Shown here piece by piece: positions 24,625-39,238 of a DNA stretch of 64,000 bases. The number at the start of each line of letters is the position of its first letter. The first letter of the stretch is position 1. Below the pieces are notes generated by a model, which ran no database searches, was not told where the DNA came from, and saw nothing but the letters and a program-made list of their open reading frames with translations. A program made the position numbers and the translations under genes. The stretch comes from Nematostella vectensis (lineage: Eukaryota; Cnidaria; Anthozoa; Actiniaria; Edwardsiidae), in contig NC_064045.1 in the NCBI RefSeq assembly GCF_932526225.1, positions 372,001 through 436,000 of the forward strand. Reading direction: 5' to 3'.

Positions 24625-26224
24625 ATAATAATTAATAATAATAATTAATAGTAATTAATAATAATTATTAATAATAATTATTATTTATTATTAATTATTA
24701 TTTATTCATAATTATTATCGATAATTATTATTAATATATTATTATTAATGTAAAATATAATTATATATAATATATATAATATAATATATATAATTATTAT
24801 TCATATATATTAATTTTTTTTCAATTATTATTAATTACTATTATTAATTACTATTAATTATTATTAATTACTTTTATGAATTACTTTCATTAATTATTAT
24901 TAATTACAATTATTCATTATTATTAATAATTATTAATAATAATTAATAATAGTAATTATTAATAATAATTAATAATAATAATTTATAATAATAGTTAATA
25001 ATAATAATTTATAATAATAATTAATAATAGTAATTAATAATAGTAATTAATAATAATTAATAATAGTAATTGATAATAATTACAAAAAGTAATTCATAAT
25101 ACTAATAAATAATAATAAATAATAATTAATAGTAATTAATAATAGTAATTAATAATAATTAATAATAATTAATAATATTTAATAATATTTTATAGTAATT
25201 AATAATATTTACTATAATTAATATTAATTAATAAAAATTAATAAAAATTAAGAATAATCAATAATAATCATTAGAAATTAATAATAATAATTAATAATAT
25301 TTATTAATTATAATAACTAATAATAATAATTAATAATAATCAATAATAATAATAAGAACTAATAATAATCAATAATATTAATCAATAATATTAATCAATA
25401 ATTGAAATTAATAATAATAATTAATTATAATTAATAATAATCTTTAATAATAATTAATAATTAATAATAATTAATAACAATTAATAATAAATAATAAATA
25501 ATAATTAATCATTAATAATAATAAATAATTGTTAATTAATAATTAATGACAATTAATATTAATATTAATAATAACAATTAATAATAATAATTAATAATTA
25601 ATAATAATTAAGAGTAATAATAATTATTAATAATAAATAAATTATAAAAATTAATATTAATTAATAGTAGTTATTAATAATAATTAATAATAATAAATAA
25701 TTAATAATAATAAATATTAAGAATTAATTAATAAAAATTAATAATAATTAATAAATAATAATAATCAATAATAATTATAATTAATAATAATCAATAATAG
25801 GTAATAATTCATAATTAATAATAAATAATAAATAATAATAAATAATAATTAAAGATAATAAATAATAATTAATAATAAATAAAAAAATTAAATAATAAAA
25901 ATTAATAATTAATAATATTAATAATTAATAATAAATAATATTTAATAAATAATTGATAATAGTAATAAATAATTGTAATTAATAATTAATAATAATTAAT
26001 AATTAATAATATTTATTATTTATAATAAATAATAATTAATAATTAATAATAATAACTAATAATAATAATTAATAATAATAATTAATTAATAATAATTATA
26101 ATAATTAATAATAATGTTTAATATAATAATAATAATTAATGATAATGATTAATAGTAATTAATAATAATAACTTATAATATTAATTAATAATAATAATTA
26201 ATAATAATAATTAATAACAATAAT
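24625..26224. repeat. Long AT-rich block 3
   Basis: About 1.6 kb of A/T simple sequence. The TATATA-rich core lies at about 24748-24811. Confidence 0.88.
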
Positions 26225-26988
26225 TACCCTTTATCCCTGAGTGTCCACCCCTAATTGAGCTACGCCCCTACGACCTAGCAATAACTACACTTTACCCCTG
26301 TGTACCCAACCCTTGCTAAGCTACACCCCTGTGACGTAGCACTAACTACCCTATACCCCTAAATACCCAACCCTAACTAAATTACACTCCTATAACCGAG
26401 CAATTACCTACCTTATAACCCTGAGTACCCACCCCCAACTAAACTACACCCCTGTCCTAGAACTGACTAGCCTATACCCCTGAGTACCCACAACTAGCTA
26501 AGCTACACCCCTACGACCTAGCACTAACTAGCCTATACCCCTGAATACCCAACCCTATTAAACTACACCTCTACTACCTAGCACTAACTACCCTATACCC
26601 CTGAATACCCACCAATAACTAAGCTACACCCTTATGACTTGGCTTTAACTACCCTATACCCCTGAGTACCCGTCCCAAACTAAGCTAAACCCCTATGACC
26701 TAGAACTAACTTCCCTATACCCATGAGTACCCACCGCTAACTAAGCTACACCCCTATGACTTAGCACTTACTACCCTATACCCCTGAGTACAAACCCCTA
26801 ACTAAGGCACACCACTATGACCTAGCACTTACTACCCTATACCCCTGCCTACCCATCCCTAACTGACCTACACCCCTATGACACCTAATCACATAACTAC
26901 CCTTCACCCATGTATGACCAAGCGCTTACCAACTTGCACTCCTTTTACCCTGCCGTTTATATCCTGTTCCCCTGTGCACCCACCCCCT
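26225..26988 (+). repeat. C-rich satellite array, headless end
   Basis: About 12 units equivalent to 8481-9244, ending in a jump to AT DNA. Confidence 0.83.
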
Positions 26989-27188
26989 TAATAATAAATA
27001 ATTAATAATTAATAAAAAATAATTAATAAATCATAATTAATAATTAATAATAATAACTAATAATAATAATTAATAATGATAATAATAATTAATAATAATA
27101 ATTAATAATAATGATTAATAGTAATTAATAATAATAACTAATAATAATTAATAATAATAATTAATAATAAATAATTAATAATACTAAA

Positions 27189-27225
<37 letters not shown>
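26989..27225. repeat. AT-rich linker
   Basis: About 240 bp of TAATAA-type repeats ending AATAATAATAG. Confidence 0.84.
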
Positions 27226-28035
27226 GCTACCCTATATCCCTGAGTATTAACCCCCAACTAAGCTACACCCCTAAGACCTAGCACTAACTACGCTATACTC
27301 CTGAATAGCTACCCCTAACTAAGCCTCACCCCTACGACCTAGCAATAACTACACTTTACCCCTGAGTACCCAACCCTTGCTAAGCTACACCCCTGTGACG
27401 TAGCACTAACTACACTATACGTCTGAATACCCAACCCTAACTAAACTACACCCCTATACCCGGGCACTTACCTACCCTATAACCCTGAGTACCCACCCGT
27501 AACTAAACTACACCCCTATGTCCTTTAACTAACTAACCTATACCCCTGGGTACCCACACCTAGCTTAGCTACACCCCTACGACCTAGCACTAACTAGCCT
27601 ATACCCTGAATACCCAACCCTAACTAAACTACACCTCTACTATCTAGCACTAACTACCCTATACCCCTGAATACCCACCCCTAACTAGGCTACACCCTTA
27701 TGACTTGGCTGTAACTACAATATACCCCTGAGTACCCACTCCTAACTAAGCTAAACCCCTACGACCTAGCACTAACTACCCTATACCCATGAGTACCCAC
27801 CGCTAATTAAGCTACACCTGTATGACTTAGCACTTACTACCCTATACCCATGAGTACCAACCCCTAACTGACCTACACCCCTATGATACCTAATCACATA
27901 ACTACCCTTTACCCATGTATAACCAAGCGCTTACCAACTTGCACCCCTGTGACCCTGAGGTTCATATCCTGTACCCCTATGCACCAACCCCCTAATGACA
28001 CCGTTCTTACCTTAACACCCCTGAAAAAGTCCCTA
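27226..28035 (+). repeat. C-rich satellite array
   Basis: About 13 units matching 10991-11860 and 40240-41049; the beta module follows. Confidence 0.83.
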
Positions 28036-28591
28036 GTTGATCTTACCTGGATTCGAACCCTGGACCGTTTGCTTCAGAAGCGAAGCCCGTAGCTTTGAGC
28101 CATAGCGCAACCCTTGAGATATCAAGGAAAAACTACTATATACCTTATAAGGCTGGGTAAACAAGGCTATACGGTAGTTTCTTCTAATTTTCAAGAGAGT
28201 GGCTAGATAGCTCAGTGATACGGGCTTCGCTTCTCAAACAAGAGGGCCGGGGTTCGAATCCAGGTCAGATCAACTTGGGATTTTTTCAGGGGTGTAAAGA
28301 TAAGGACGTTAAGTTGACGTTTAGATAAGTGATTTTGTGGGTGAGTTGACAGGTGTATAAGGTAACAAGGGTTGGTCAAAGGGGTCCAGGGTTTCAAGGG
28401 TTGGTAATAAGGGTCAATGATATCAAGAACTAGGTCATAGGGGTGCAAGTTATGAATGCGTGAGTACACAGGGGTACAGGGTATCTATGGCTTGGTATTG
28501 GAGGTGCCGGTTTTTAAGGTATGGTTCAAACAGGTACAGGGATCCAAGAGCTAGGTAATATGGGTACATTATAATATTTAATAATAATAAT
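28036..28591. repeat. Head-to-head tRNA-like module 13 (beta type)
   Basis: Minus head 28036-28112 with intact box B but beta box A. Plus head 28200-28274, with a full GGTTCGAATCC box B, unlike most beta copies, and T6. Confidence 0.78.
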
Positions 28592-28799
28592 TACCCTATA
28601 TCCCTGAGTATTCACCCCCCAATTAAGCTACACCCCTACGACCTAGCACCAACTACGCTAAACTCCTGAATACCTACCCCTAACTAAGCCTCACCCCTAC
28701 TACCTAGCAATAACTACACTTTACCCCTTAGTACCCAACCCTTGCAAAGCTACACCCCTGTGAGCTACACCCTTGGACGTAGCACTAACTTACCCTATA
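28592..28799 (+). repeat. Short C-rich array
   Basis: About three units between a beta and a gamma module. Confidence 0.8.
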
Positions 28800-29356
28800 C
28801 CACGCCCGTTTGATTGAGAAGCGAAGCCCGTACCACTGAGCCATAGCGCCACTCTCGAGATATCAAGGCAAAATTACTCTATACCTTATAAGGCTGGGTA
28901 AACAAGGCTATACGGTAGTTACTTCTAGTTTTCAAGAGAGTGGCGCGATAGCTCAGTGGTACGGGCTTCGCTACTCAAACAACAGGGCCGGGGTTCGAAT
29001 CCAGGTCAGATCAACTTTGGATTTTTTCAGGGGTGTAAAGATAAGGACGTTAAGGGGACGTTAAGATAAGTAAGTTTGTGGGTGAGTTGACAGGTGTATA
29101 GGGTAACAAGAGTTGTTCAAAGGGGTACAGGGTTTCAAGGGTTGGTAATAAGGGTCAATGATATCAAGAACTAGGTCATAGGGGTGCAAGTTATGAATGA
29201 GTGTGTACACAGGGGTACAGGGTATCAATGGCTTGGTCTTGCCGGTGCAGGGTTCTAGGGGATGGCTCAAACAGGTACAGTGATTCAAGGGCTTGGCAAT
29301 ATGGGTACATTATAATAATTAAAAATAATAATTAAGGATAATAATTAAGGATAATA
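28800..29356. repeat. Head-to-head tRNA-like module 14 (gamma type, truncated minus head)
   Basis: Minus remnant about 28800-28853; plus head 28941-29015 intact with T6. Confidence 0.78.
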
Positions 29357-30168
29357 GCTACCCTATATCCCTGAGTAACCACCCATAATTAAGCTACACC
29401 TCTACGACCTAGCACTAACTACGCTATACTCCTAAATACCTACCCCTAACTAATCTTTACCCCTACGACCTAGCAATAACTACACTTTACCCCTGAGTAC
29501 CCAACCCTTGCTAAGCTACACCCATGTGACGTAGCACTAACTACCCTATACCCCTGAATACCCAACCCTAACTAAACTACACCCCTATAACCGAGCACTT
29601 ACCTACCCTATAACCCTGAGTACCCACCCCTAACTAAACTACACCCCTATGTCCTAGCACTAACTGGCCTATACCCCTGAGTACCCGCACCTAGCTGAGC
29701 TATACCCCTACGACCTAGCACTAACTAGCCAATACCCCTCAATACCCAACCCTAACTAAACTACACCTCTACTACCTAGCACTAACTACCCTATACCTCT
29801 GAATACCCACCCCTAACTAAGATAATCCCGTACGACGCAGCACTAACTACCCGATACCCCTGCCTAGCCATCCCTAACTGACCTACACCCCTATGACTTA
29901 GCACTTACTACCATATACCCCTGAGTACCAACCCCTAACTATGCTACACCCCTATGACCTAGCACTTACTACCCTATACCCCTTCCTACCCATCCTTAAC
30001 TGACCTACACCCCTATGACACCCAATCACATAACTACCATTTACCCATGTATAACCAAGCGCTTACCAACTTGCTCCCCTGTGACTCTGCCGTTTATATC
30101 CTGTACCCCCTGTGCACGCACCCCCTAATGACACCGGCCTTACCTTAACACCTCTGAAAAAGTCCCTA
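29357..30168 (+). repeat. C-rich satellite array
   Basis: About 13 units aligned with 13181-13991; the epsilon module follows as it does there. Confidence 0.83.
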
Positions 30169-30734
30169 GTTGATCTTACCTGGATTCGAACCCTGGCCAG
30201 TTTGATTGAGAAGCGAAGCCCGTACCACTGAGCCATAGCGCCACTCTCGAGATATCAAGGAAAAACTACTCTATACCTTATAAGGCTGGTAAACAAGGCT
30301 ATACGGTAGTTACTTCTAGTTTTCAAGAGAGTGACGCGATAGCTCAGTGATACGGGCTTCGCTTCTCAAACAAGAGGGTCGGGGTTCGAATCCAGGTCAG
30401 ATCAACTTGGGATTTTTTCAGGGGTGTAAAGTTAAGGACGTTAAGTTGACGTTTAGATAAGTGATTTTGTTGGTGAGTTGATAGGTGTATAGGGTAACAA
30501 GAGTTGGTCAAAGGGGTACAGGGTTTCAAGGGTTGGTAATAAGGGTCAATGATATCAAGAACTAGGTAATAGGGGTGCAAGTTATGAATGAGTGAGTACA
30601 CAGGGGTACAGGGTATCAATGGCTTGGTATTGGAGGTGCCGGGTTTTAGGGGATGCTCCAAACAGGTACAGTGATTCAAGAGCTAGGTAAAATGGGTACA
30701 TTATAATAATAAATAATAATAATTAATAATAATA
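30169..30734. repeat. Head-to-head tRNA-like module 15 (epsilon type)
   Basis: Minus head 30169-30245 and plus head 30332-30406, both with intact box B. The plus head has GGGTCGGGG before box B and its start reads GTGACGCG. T6 and T5 runs are present. Confidence 0.8.
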
Positions 30735-31014
30735 GCTACCCTATATCCCTGAGTACCCACCCGTAACTAAACTACACCCCTATGTCCTAGCACTAACTAG
30801 CCTATACCCCTGGGTACCCACACCTAGCTTAGCTACACCCCTACGACCTAGCACTAACTACCCTATACCCCTGCCTACCCATCCCTAACTGACCTACACC
30901 CCTATGACACCTAATCACATAACTACCCTTTACCCATGTATGACCAAGCGTTTACCAACTTGCACCCCTTTGACCCTGCCGTTTATATAATGTACCCCTG
31001 TGCACTCTACCCCT
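30735..31014 (+). repeat. Short C-rich array, headless end
   Basis: About four units: a shortened version of 14571-15095 in which the first units are deleted. Confidence 0.82.
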
Positions 31015-31231
31015 TAATAATAATAAATAATTAATAATAAATAAAACATAATTAATAAATAATAATTAATAATAATACTTAATAATAAAAATTAATAATA
31101 ATAGTTAATAATAATGATTAATAGTAATTAATAATAATAACTAATTATAATAATTTATAATAATAATTAATAATAAATAAACAATTAAAATAATAATGAT
31201 AATTATAATTAATAATAATAATTAATAATAA
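31015..31231. repeat. AT-rich linker
   Basis: About 215 bp of TAATAA-type repeats. Confidence 0.84.
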
Positions 31232-31982
31232 TAGCTACCCTATATCCCTGAGTATCCACCCCTAATTAAGCTACACCCCTACGACCTAGCACTAACTACG
31301 CTATACTCCTGAATACCTACCCCTAACTCAGCTTTACCCCTACGACCTAGCAGTAACTACACTTTACACCTGAGTACCCAACCCTTGCTAAGCTACACCC
31401 CTGTGACGTAGGACTAACTACCCTATACCCTTGAATACCCAACCCTAACTAAACTGCACCCCTATAACCGAACACTTACCTATCCTATAAGTCTGAGAAC
31501 CCACCCCTAACTAAACTACACCCCTATGTCCTAGCACTAACTAGCCTATACCCCTGAGTACGCACACCTAGCTGAGCTATACCCCTACGACTTAGCACTA
31601 ACTACCCTATACCCCTGAGTACCCACCCCAAACTAAGCTAAACCAGTACGACCTAGCACTAACTACCCTATACACATGAGCACCCACCGCTAACTAAGCC
31701 ACTTCCCTTTGACTTAGCACTTACTACCCTATACCCCTGAGTACCAACCCCTAACAAAGCTACACCCCTATAACCTAACACTTACTACCCTATACCCCTG
31801 CATACCCATCCCTAACTGACCTACACCCTATGACACCTAATCACATAACTACCCTTTTCCCATGTATGACCAAGCGCTTACAAACTTGCACCCCAGTGAC
31901 CATGCCATTTATATCCTGTACCCCTCTGCACCCACCCCCTAATGCCACCGTCCTTACCTTAACACCCCTGAAAAAGTCCCTA
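31232..31982 (+). repeat. C-rich satellite array
   Basis: About 12 units with delta-type leader variants (AAACCAGTACGACC), yet the following module has an alpha-type pair. This indicates a recombinant junction near the head. Confidence 0.82.
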
Positions 31983-32526
31983 GTTGATCTTACCTGGATT
32001 CGAACCCTGGCCCGTTTGCTTGAGAAGCGAAGCCCGTACCACTGAGCCATAGCGCCACTCTCGAGATATCAAGGAAAAACTACTCTATACCTTATAAGGC
32101 CGGGTAAACAAGGCTATACGGTAGTTACTTCTAATTTTCAAGAGAGTGGCGCGATAGCTCAGTGGTACGGGCTTCGCTTCTCAAACAGGAGGGCCGGGGT
32201 TCGAATCCAGGTCAGATCAACTTGGGATTTATTCAGGGGTGTAAAGATAAGGACGTTAAGTTGACGTTTAGATAAGTGAGTTTGTGGGTGAGTTGACAGG
32301 TGTATAGGGTAACAAGAATTGGTCAAAGGGGTACAGGATTTCATGGGTTGATAATAAGGGTCGATGATATCAAGAACTAGGTCATAGGGGTGCAAGTTAT
32401 GAATGAGTGAGTACACAGGCGTACAGGGTATCAATGGCTTGGCCTTGGAGGTGCAGGGTTTTAGTGTATGGTTCAAACAGGTACAGGGAGTCAAGAGCTA
32501 GGTAATATGGGTGCATTATAATAATT
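31983..32526. repeat. Head-to-head tRNA-like module 16 (alpha type, recombinant leader)
   Basis: Minus head 31983-32059 with intact GGTTCGAATCC; plus head 32147-32221 with intact box B but TTTATT in place of the T6 run. The AT tail is reduced to about ten bases. Confidence 0.8.
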
Positions 32527-33671
32527 ACCCTATATCCATGAGTATCCACCCCTAATTAAGCTACACCCCTACGAGCTAGCACGAACTACGCTATACTCCT
32601 GAATACCTACCCCTAACTAAGCCTTGCCCCTACTACCTAGCAATAACTACACTTTACCCCTGAGTACCCAACATTTGCAAAGCTACACCCCGTTGACGTA
32701 GCACTAACTATCCTATACCCCTGAATACCCAACCCTAACTAAACTACACCCCTATAACCGAGCACTTACCTACCCTATAACCTGGAGTACCCACCCGTAA
32801 CTAAACTACACCCCTATGTCCTAGCACTAACTAGCCTATACCCCTGGGTACCCACACCTAGCTTAGCTACACCCCTACGACATAGCACTAACTAGCCTAT
32901 ACCCCCTGAATACCCAACCCTTACTAAACTACACCTCTACTATCTAGCACTAACTACAATATACCCCTGAGTACCCACCCCTAACAAAGCTACACCCTTG
33001 TGACCTAGCACTAACTAGCCTATACCCATGAGTACCCACCGCTAATTAGGCTACACCTCTATGACGTAGCACTAACTACCCTATACACCTGAATACCCAA
33101 CCCTAACTTAACTACACCCCTATAACCGAGCACTTACCTACCCTATAACCCTGAGTTACCCACACCTAACTAAACTACACCCTTATGACTTGGCTGTAAC
33201 CACCCTATACCCCTGAGTACCCACAGCAAACTAAACAAACCCCTACGAACTAGCACTAACTACCCTATACCCATGAGAACCCACCGCTAATTAAGCTACA
33301 CCTCTATGACTTAGCACTTACTACCCTATACCAATGAGTACCAACCCCAAACTAAGCTAAACCCCTACGAACTAGCACTAACTACCCTACACCTACATGA
33401 CTTAGCACTTACTACCATATACCAATGAGTACCAACCCCTAACTAAGCTACACCCCTATGACCTAGCACTTACTACCCTATACCCCTGCCTACCCATCCC
33501 TAACTGACCTACACCCCTATGACACTCAATCACATAACTACCCTTTACCCATGTATGACCGAGCGCTTACCAACTTGCACCCCTGTGACCCTGCAGTTTA
33601 TATCCTGTACCCCTGTGTACCCACCCCCTAATGCCACCGTCCTTACCTTAACACCCCTGAAAAAGTCCTTA
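32527..33671 (+). repeat. C-rich satellite array containing the empty transposon target
   Basis: About 19 units. This array matches both flanks of the DNA transposon (51479-51796 and 56617-57339). The uninterrupted target CTA is at 32858-32860, showing the pre-insertion state. Confidence 0.85.
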
Positions 33672-34243
33672 GTTGATCTTACCTGGATTCGAACCCTGGC
33701 CCGTTTGCTTGAGAAGCGAAGCCCGTACCACTGAGCCACAGCGCCACTCTTGAGATATCAAGGAAAAACTACTCTATACCTTATAAGGCTGGGTAAACAA
33801 GGCTATAGGGTATTTACTTCTAGTTTTCAAGAGAGTAGCGCGATAGCTCAGTGGTACGGGCTTCGCTTCTCAAACAAGAGGGCCGGGGTCCGAATCCAGG
33901 TCAGATCAACTAGGGATTTTTTCAGGGGTGTAAAGATAAGGACGTTAAGTTGACGTTTAGATAAGTGAGTTTGTGGGTGAGTTGACAGGTGTATAGGGTA
34001 ACAAGAGTTGGTCAAAGGGGTACAGGATTTCAAGGGTTGATAATAAGGGTCGATGATATCAAGAACTAGGTCATAGGGGTGCAAGTTATGAATGAGTGAG
34101 TACACACGGGGTACAGGGTATCAATGGCTTGGTCTTGGAGGTGCAGGGTTTTAGGGTATGGTTCAAACAGGTACAAGGATTCAAGAGTTAGGTAAAATGG
34201 GTACATTATAAGAATTAATAATAATAATTAATAATAATAATTA
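33672..34243. repeat. Head-to-head tRNA-like module 17 (zeta type)
   Basis: Minus head 33672-33748, intact box B, start GCGCTGTGGCTC. Plus head 33836-33910 with box B changed to GGTCCGAATCC and a T6 run. Near-identical to module 27. Confidence 0.8.
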
Positions 34244-35059
34244 CCCTATATCCCTGAGTATCCATCCCTAATTAAGCTACACCCCTACGACCTAGCACCA
34301 ACTACGCTATACTGCTGAAAACCTACCACTAACTAAGCCTCACCCCTACTACCTAGCAATAACTACACTTTACCCCTGAGTACCCAACCCTTGCAAAGCT
34401 ACACCCCTGTGACTTAGCACTAACTTACCCTATATCCCTGAATACCCAACCCTAACTAAACTACACCCCCATAACCGAGCACTTACCTATCCTATAACCC
34501 TGAGTTCCCACCCGTAACTAAACTACACCCCTATGTCCTAGCACTAACTAGCCTATAACCCTGGGTACCCACACCTAGCTAAGCTACACCCCTACGACCT
34601 AGCACTAACTAGCCTATACCCCTGAATACCCACCCCTAACTAAGCTACACCCTTATGACTTGGCTGTAACTACAATATACCCCTGAGTACCCACCACTAA
34701 CTAAGCTAAACCCCTACGACCTAGCACTGACTACCCTATACCCATGAGTACCCACCGCTAACTAAGCTACACCTCTATGACTTAGCACTTACTACCCTAT
34801 ACCCATGAGTACCAACCCCTAACTAAGCTACACCCCTATGAACTAGCACTTACTACCCTATACCCCTGCCTACCCATCCCTAACTGACCTACACCCCTAT
34901 AACCGAGCAATTACCTACCCTATAACCCTGAGTACCCACCCCTAACTAAACTACACCCCTCTGCCCTAGCACTAACTAGCCTATACCCCTGGGTACCCAC
35001 ACCTAGCTAAGATACACCCCTGTGAGCTACACCCTTGGACGTAGCACTAACTTACCCTA
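34244..35059 (+). repeat. C-rich satellite array
   Basis: About 13 units with a clear 61-62 bp spacing of the GAGTACCC/GAATACCC motif (measured between 34441 and 34808). Confidence 0.84.
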
Positions 35060-35618
35060 TACCACGCCCGTTTGATTGAGAAGCGAAGCCCGTACCATTG
35101 AGCCATAGCGCCACTCTCGAGATATCAAGGAAAAACTACTCTATACCTTATAAGGCTGGGTAAACAAGGCTATACGGTAGTTACTTCTAGTTTTCAAGAG
35201 AGTGGCGCGATAGCTCAGTGATACGGGCTTCGCTTCTCAAACAAGAGGGCCGGGGTTTGAATCCAGGTCAGATCAACTTGGGATTTTTTCATGGGTGTAA
35301 AGATAAGGACGTTAAGTTGACGTTTAGATAAGTGATTTTGTGGGTGAGTTGATAGGTGTATAGGGTAACAAGAGTTGGTCAAAGGGGTACAGGGTTTCAA
35401 GGGTTGGTAATAAGGGTCAATGATATCAAGAACTAGGTAATAGGGGTGCAAGTTATGAATGAGTGAGTACACAGGGGTACAGGGTATCAATGGCTTGGTA
35501 TTGGAGGTGCCGGGTTTTAGGGGATGCTCCAAACAGGTACAGTGATTCAAGGGCTAGGTAATATGAGTACATTATAATACTTACAATTATAATTAAAATT
35601 AATAATTAACAATAATAG
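35060..35618. repeat. Head-to-head tRNA-like module 18 (gamma/epsilon hybrid)
   Basis: Truncated minus head about 35060-35113, as in gamma. The plus head 35203-35277 is of epsilon type with box B GGTTTGAATCC and T6. The mixture implies recombination within the spacer. Confidence 0.77.
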
Positions 35619-36140
35619 CTACCCTATATCCCTGAGTATCCACCCATAATTAAGCTACACCCCTACGACCTAGCACTAACTACGCTATACTCCTGAATAC
35701 ATACCCCTAGCTAAGCTTAACCCGTACGACCTAGCAATAACTACACTTTACCCCTGAGTACACAACCCTTGCTAAGCTACTCCCCTGTGACGTAGCACTA
35801 ACTACCCTATACCCCTGAATACCCAACCCTAACTAAACTACACCCCTATAACCGTGCACTTACCTACCCTATAACCCTGAGTACCCACCCGTAACTAAAC
35901 TACACCCCTATGTCCTAGCACTAACTAGCCTATACCCCTGGGTACCCACACCTAGCTTAGCTACACCCCCACGACCTAGCACTAACTACCCAATACCCCT
36001 GCCTACCCATCCCTAACTGACCTACACCCCTATGACACCTAATCACATAACTACCCTTTACCCATGTATGACCAAGCGTTTACCAACTTGCACCCCTTTG
36101 ACCCTGCCGTTTATATAATGTACCCCTGTGCACTCGACCC
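35619..36140 (+). repeat. C-rich satellite array, headless end
   Basis: About eight units matching 14571-15095. Confidence 0.82.
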
Positions 36141-36360
36141 CTTAATAATAATAAATGATTAATAATAAATAAAACATAATTAATAAATAATAATTAATAA
36201 TAATTAATAATAATAATTAATAATAATAATAATTAATAATAATGATTAATAGTAATTAATAATAATAACTAATTATAATAATTTATAATAATAATTAATA
36301 ATAAATAATTATTTTAAATAATAATGATAATTATAATTAATAATAATAATTAATAATAAT
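36141..36360. repeat. AT-rich linker
   Basis: About 220 bp of TAATAA-type repeats. Confidence 0.84.
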
Positions 36361-37110
36361 AGCTACCCTATATCCCTGAGTATCCACCCCTAATTAAGGT
36401 ACACCCCTACGACCTAGCACTAACTACGCTATACTCCTGAATACCTACCCCTAACTCAGCTTTACCCCTACGACCTAGCAGTAACTACACTTTACACCTG
36501 AGTACCCAACCCTTGCTAAGCTACACCCCTGTGACGTAGCACTAACTACCCTATACCCTTGAATACCCAACCCTAACTAAACTACACCCCTATAACCGAA
36601 CACTTACCTATCCTATAAGTCTGAGAACCCACCCCTAACTAAACTACACCCCTATGTCCTAGCACTAACTAGCCTATACCCCTGAGTACGCACACCTAGC
36701 TGAGCTACACCCCTACGACTTAGCACTAACTACCCTATACCCCTGAGTACCCACCCCAAACTAAGCTAAACCAGTACGACCTAGCACTAACTACCCTATA
36801 CACATGAGCACCCACCGCTAACTAAGCTACTTCCCTTTGACTTAGCACTTACTACCCTATACCCCTGAGTACCAACCCCTAACAAAGCTACACCCCTATA
36901 ACCTAACACTTACTACCCTATACCCCTGCATACCCATCCCTAACTGACCTACACCCTATGACACCTAATCACATAACTACCCTTTTCCCATGTATGACCA
37001 AGCGCTTACAAACTTGCACCCCAGTGACCATGCCATTTATATCCTGTACCCCTCTGCACCCACCCCCTAATGCCACCGTCCTTACCTTAACACCCCTGAA
37101 AAAGTCCCTA
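36361..37110 (+). repeat. C-rich satellite array
   Basis: About 12 units nearly identical to 15311-16060. Confidence 0.83.
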
Positions 37111-37644
37111 GTTGATCTTACCTGGATTCAAACCCTGGGCCGTTTGCTTAAGAAGCGAAGCCCGTACCACTGAGCCATAGCGCCACTCTCGAGATATCAA
37201 GGAAAACTACTCTATACCTTATATGGCTGGGTAAACAAGGCTATACGGTAGTTACTTCTAGTTTTCAAGAGAGTGGCGCGATAGCTCAGTGGTACGGGCT
37301 TTGCTTCTCAAACAAGAGGGCCGGGGTTCGAATCCAGGTCAGATCATCTTGGGATTTTTTCAGTGGTGTAAAGATAAAGACGTTAAGGGGACATTAAGAT
37401 AAGTGAGTTTGTGGGTGAGTTGACAGGTGTATGGGGCAACAAGAGATGGTCAAAGGGGTACAGGGTTTCATGGGTTGGTAATAAGGGTCAATGATATCAA
37501 GAACTAGGTCATAGGGGTGCAAGTTATGAATGAGTGAGTACACAGGGGTACATGAAATCAATGGCTTGGTCTTGGAGGTGCAGGGTTTTAGGGGATGGTT
37601 CAAACAGTTACAGGGATTCAAGAGCTAGGTTATATGGGTACATT
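37111..37644. repeat. Head-to-head tRNA-like module 19 (delta type)
   Basis: Minus head 37111-37187 (box B GGTTTGAATCC); plus head 37274-37348 intact with T6. A long AT block follows. Confidence 0.8.
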
Positions 37645-39238
37645 ATAATAATTAATAATAATAATTAATAGTAATTAATAATAATTATTATTAATAATAA
37701 TTATTAATAATAATTATTATTTATTATTAATTATTATTTATTCATAATTATTATCGATAATTATTATTAATATATATTATTAATATTAATGTAAAATATA
37801 ATTATATATAATATATATAATATAATATATATAATTATTATTCATATATATTAATTTTTTTTAAATTATTATTAATTACTATTATTAATTACTCTTAATT
37901 ATTATTAATTACTTTTATGAATTACTTTCATTAATTATTATTAATTACAATTATTCATTATTATTAATAATTATAAATAATAATTAATAATAGTAATTAT
38001 TAATAATAATTAATAATAATAATTTATAATAATAATTTATAATAATAATTTATAATAATAATTAATAATAGTAATTAATAATAATAATTAATAATAATTA
38101 ATAATAGTAATTGATAATAATTACAAAAAGTAATTCATAATACTAATAAATAATAATAAATAATAATTAATAGTAATTAATAATAATTCATAATAATTAA
38201 TAATAATTAATAATATTTAATAATAATTAATAGTAATTAATAATATTTACTATAATTAATAATAATTAATAAAAATTAATAAAAATTAAGAAAAATCAAT
38301 AATAATCATTAGAAATTAATAATAATAATTAATAATATTTATTAATTATAATAACTAATAATAATAATTAATAATAATCAATAATAATAATAATAATTAA
38401 TAATAATCAATAATATTAATCAATAATATTAATCAATAATTGAAATTAATAATAATAATTAATTATAATTAATAATAATCTTTAATAATAATTAATAATT
38501 AATAATAATTAATAACAATTAATAATAAATAATAAATAATAATTAATAATTAATAATAATTATTAATTAATAATTAATGACAATTAATATTAATATTAAT
38601 AATAACAATTAATAATAATAATTAATAATTAATAATAATTAAGAGTAATAATAATTATTGATAATAAATAAATTATAAAAATTAATATTAATTAATAGTA
38701 GTTATTAATAATAATTAATAATAATATATATTAAGAATTAATTAATAAAAATTAATAATAATTAATAAATAATAATAATCAATAATAATTATAATTAATA
38801 ATAATCAATAATAGGTAATAATTCATAATTAATAATAAATAATAAATAATAATAAATAATAATTACTGATAATAAATAATAATTAATAATAAATAAAAAA
38901 ATTAAATAATAAAAATTAATAATTAATAATAATAATAATTAATAATAAATAATATTTAATAAATAATTGATAATAGTAATAAATAATTGTAATTAATAAT
39001 TAATAATAATTAATAATTAATAATATTTATTATTTATAATAAATAATAATTAATAATTAATAATAATAACTAATAATAATAATTAATAATAATAATTAAT
39101 TAATAATAATTATAATAATTAATAATAATGTTTAATATAATAATAATAATTAATGATAATGATTAATAGTAATTAATAATAATAACTAATAATAATAATT
39201 AATAATAATAATTAATAATAATAATTAATAACAATATT
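37645..39238. repeat. Long AT-rich block 4
   Basis: About 1.6 kb of A/T simple sequence. The TATATA-rich core lies at about 37787-37850. Confidence 0.88.
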
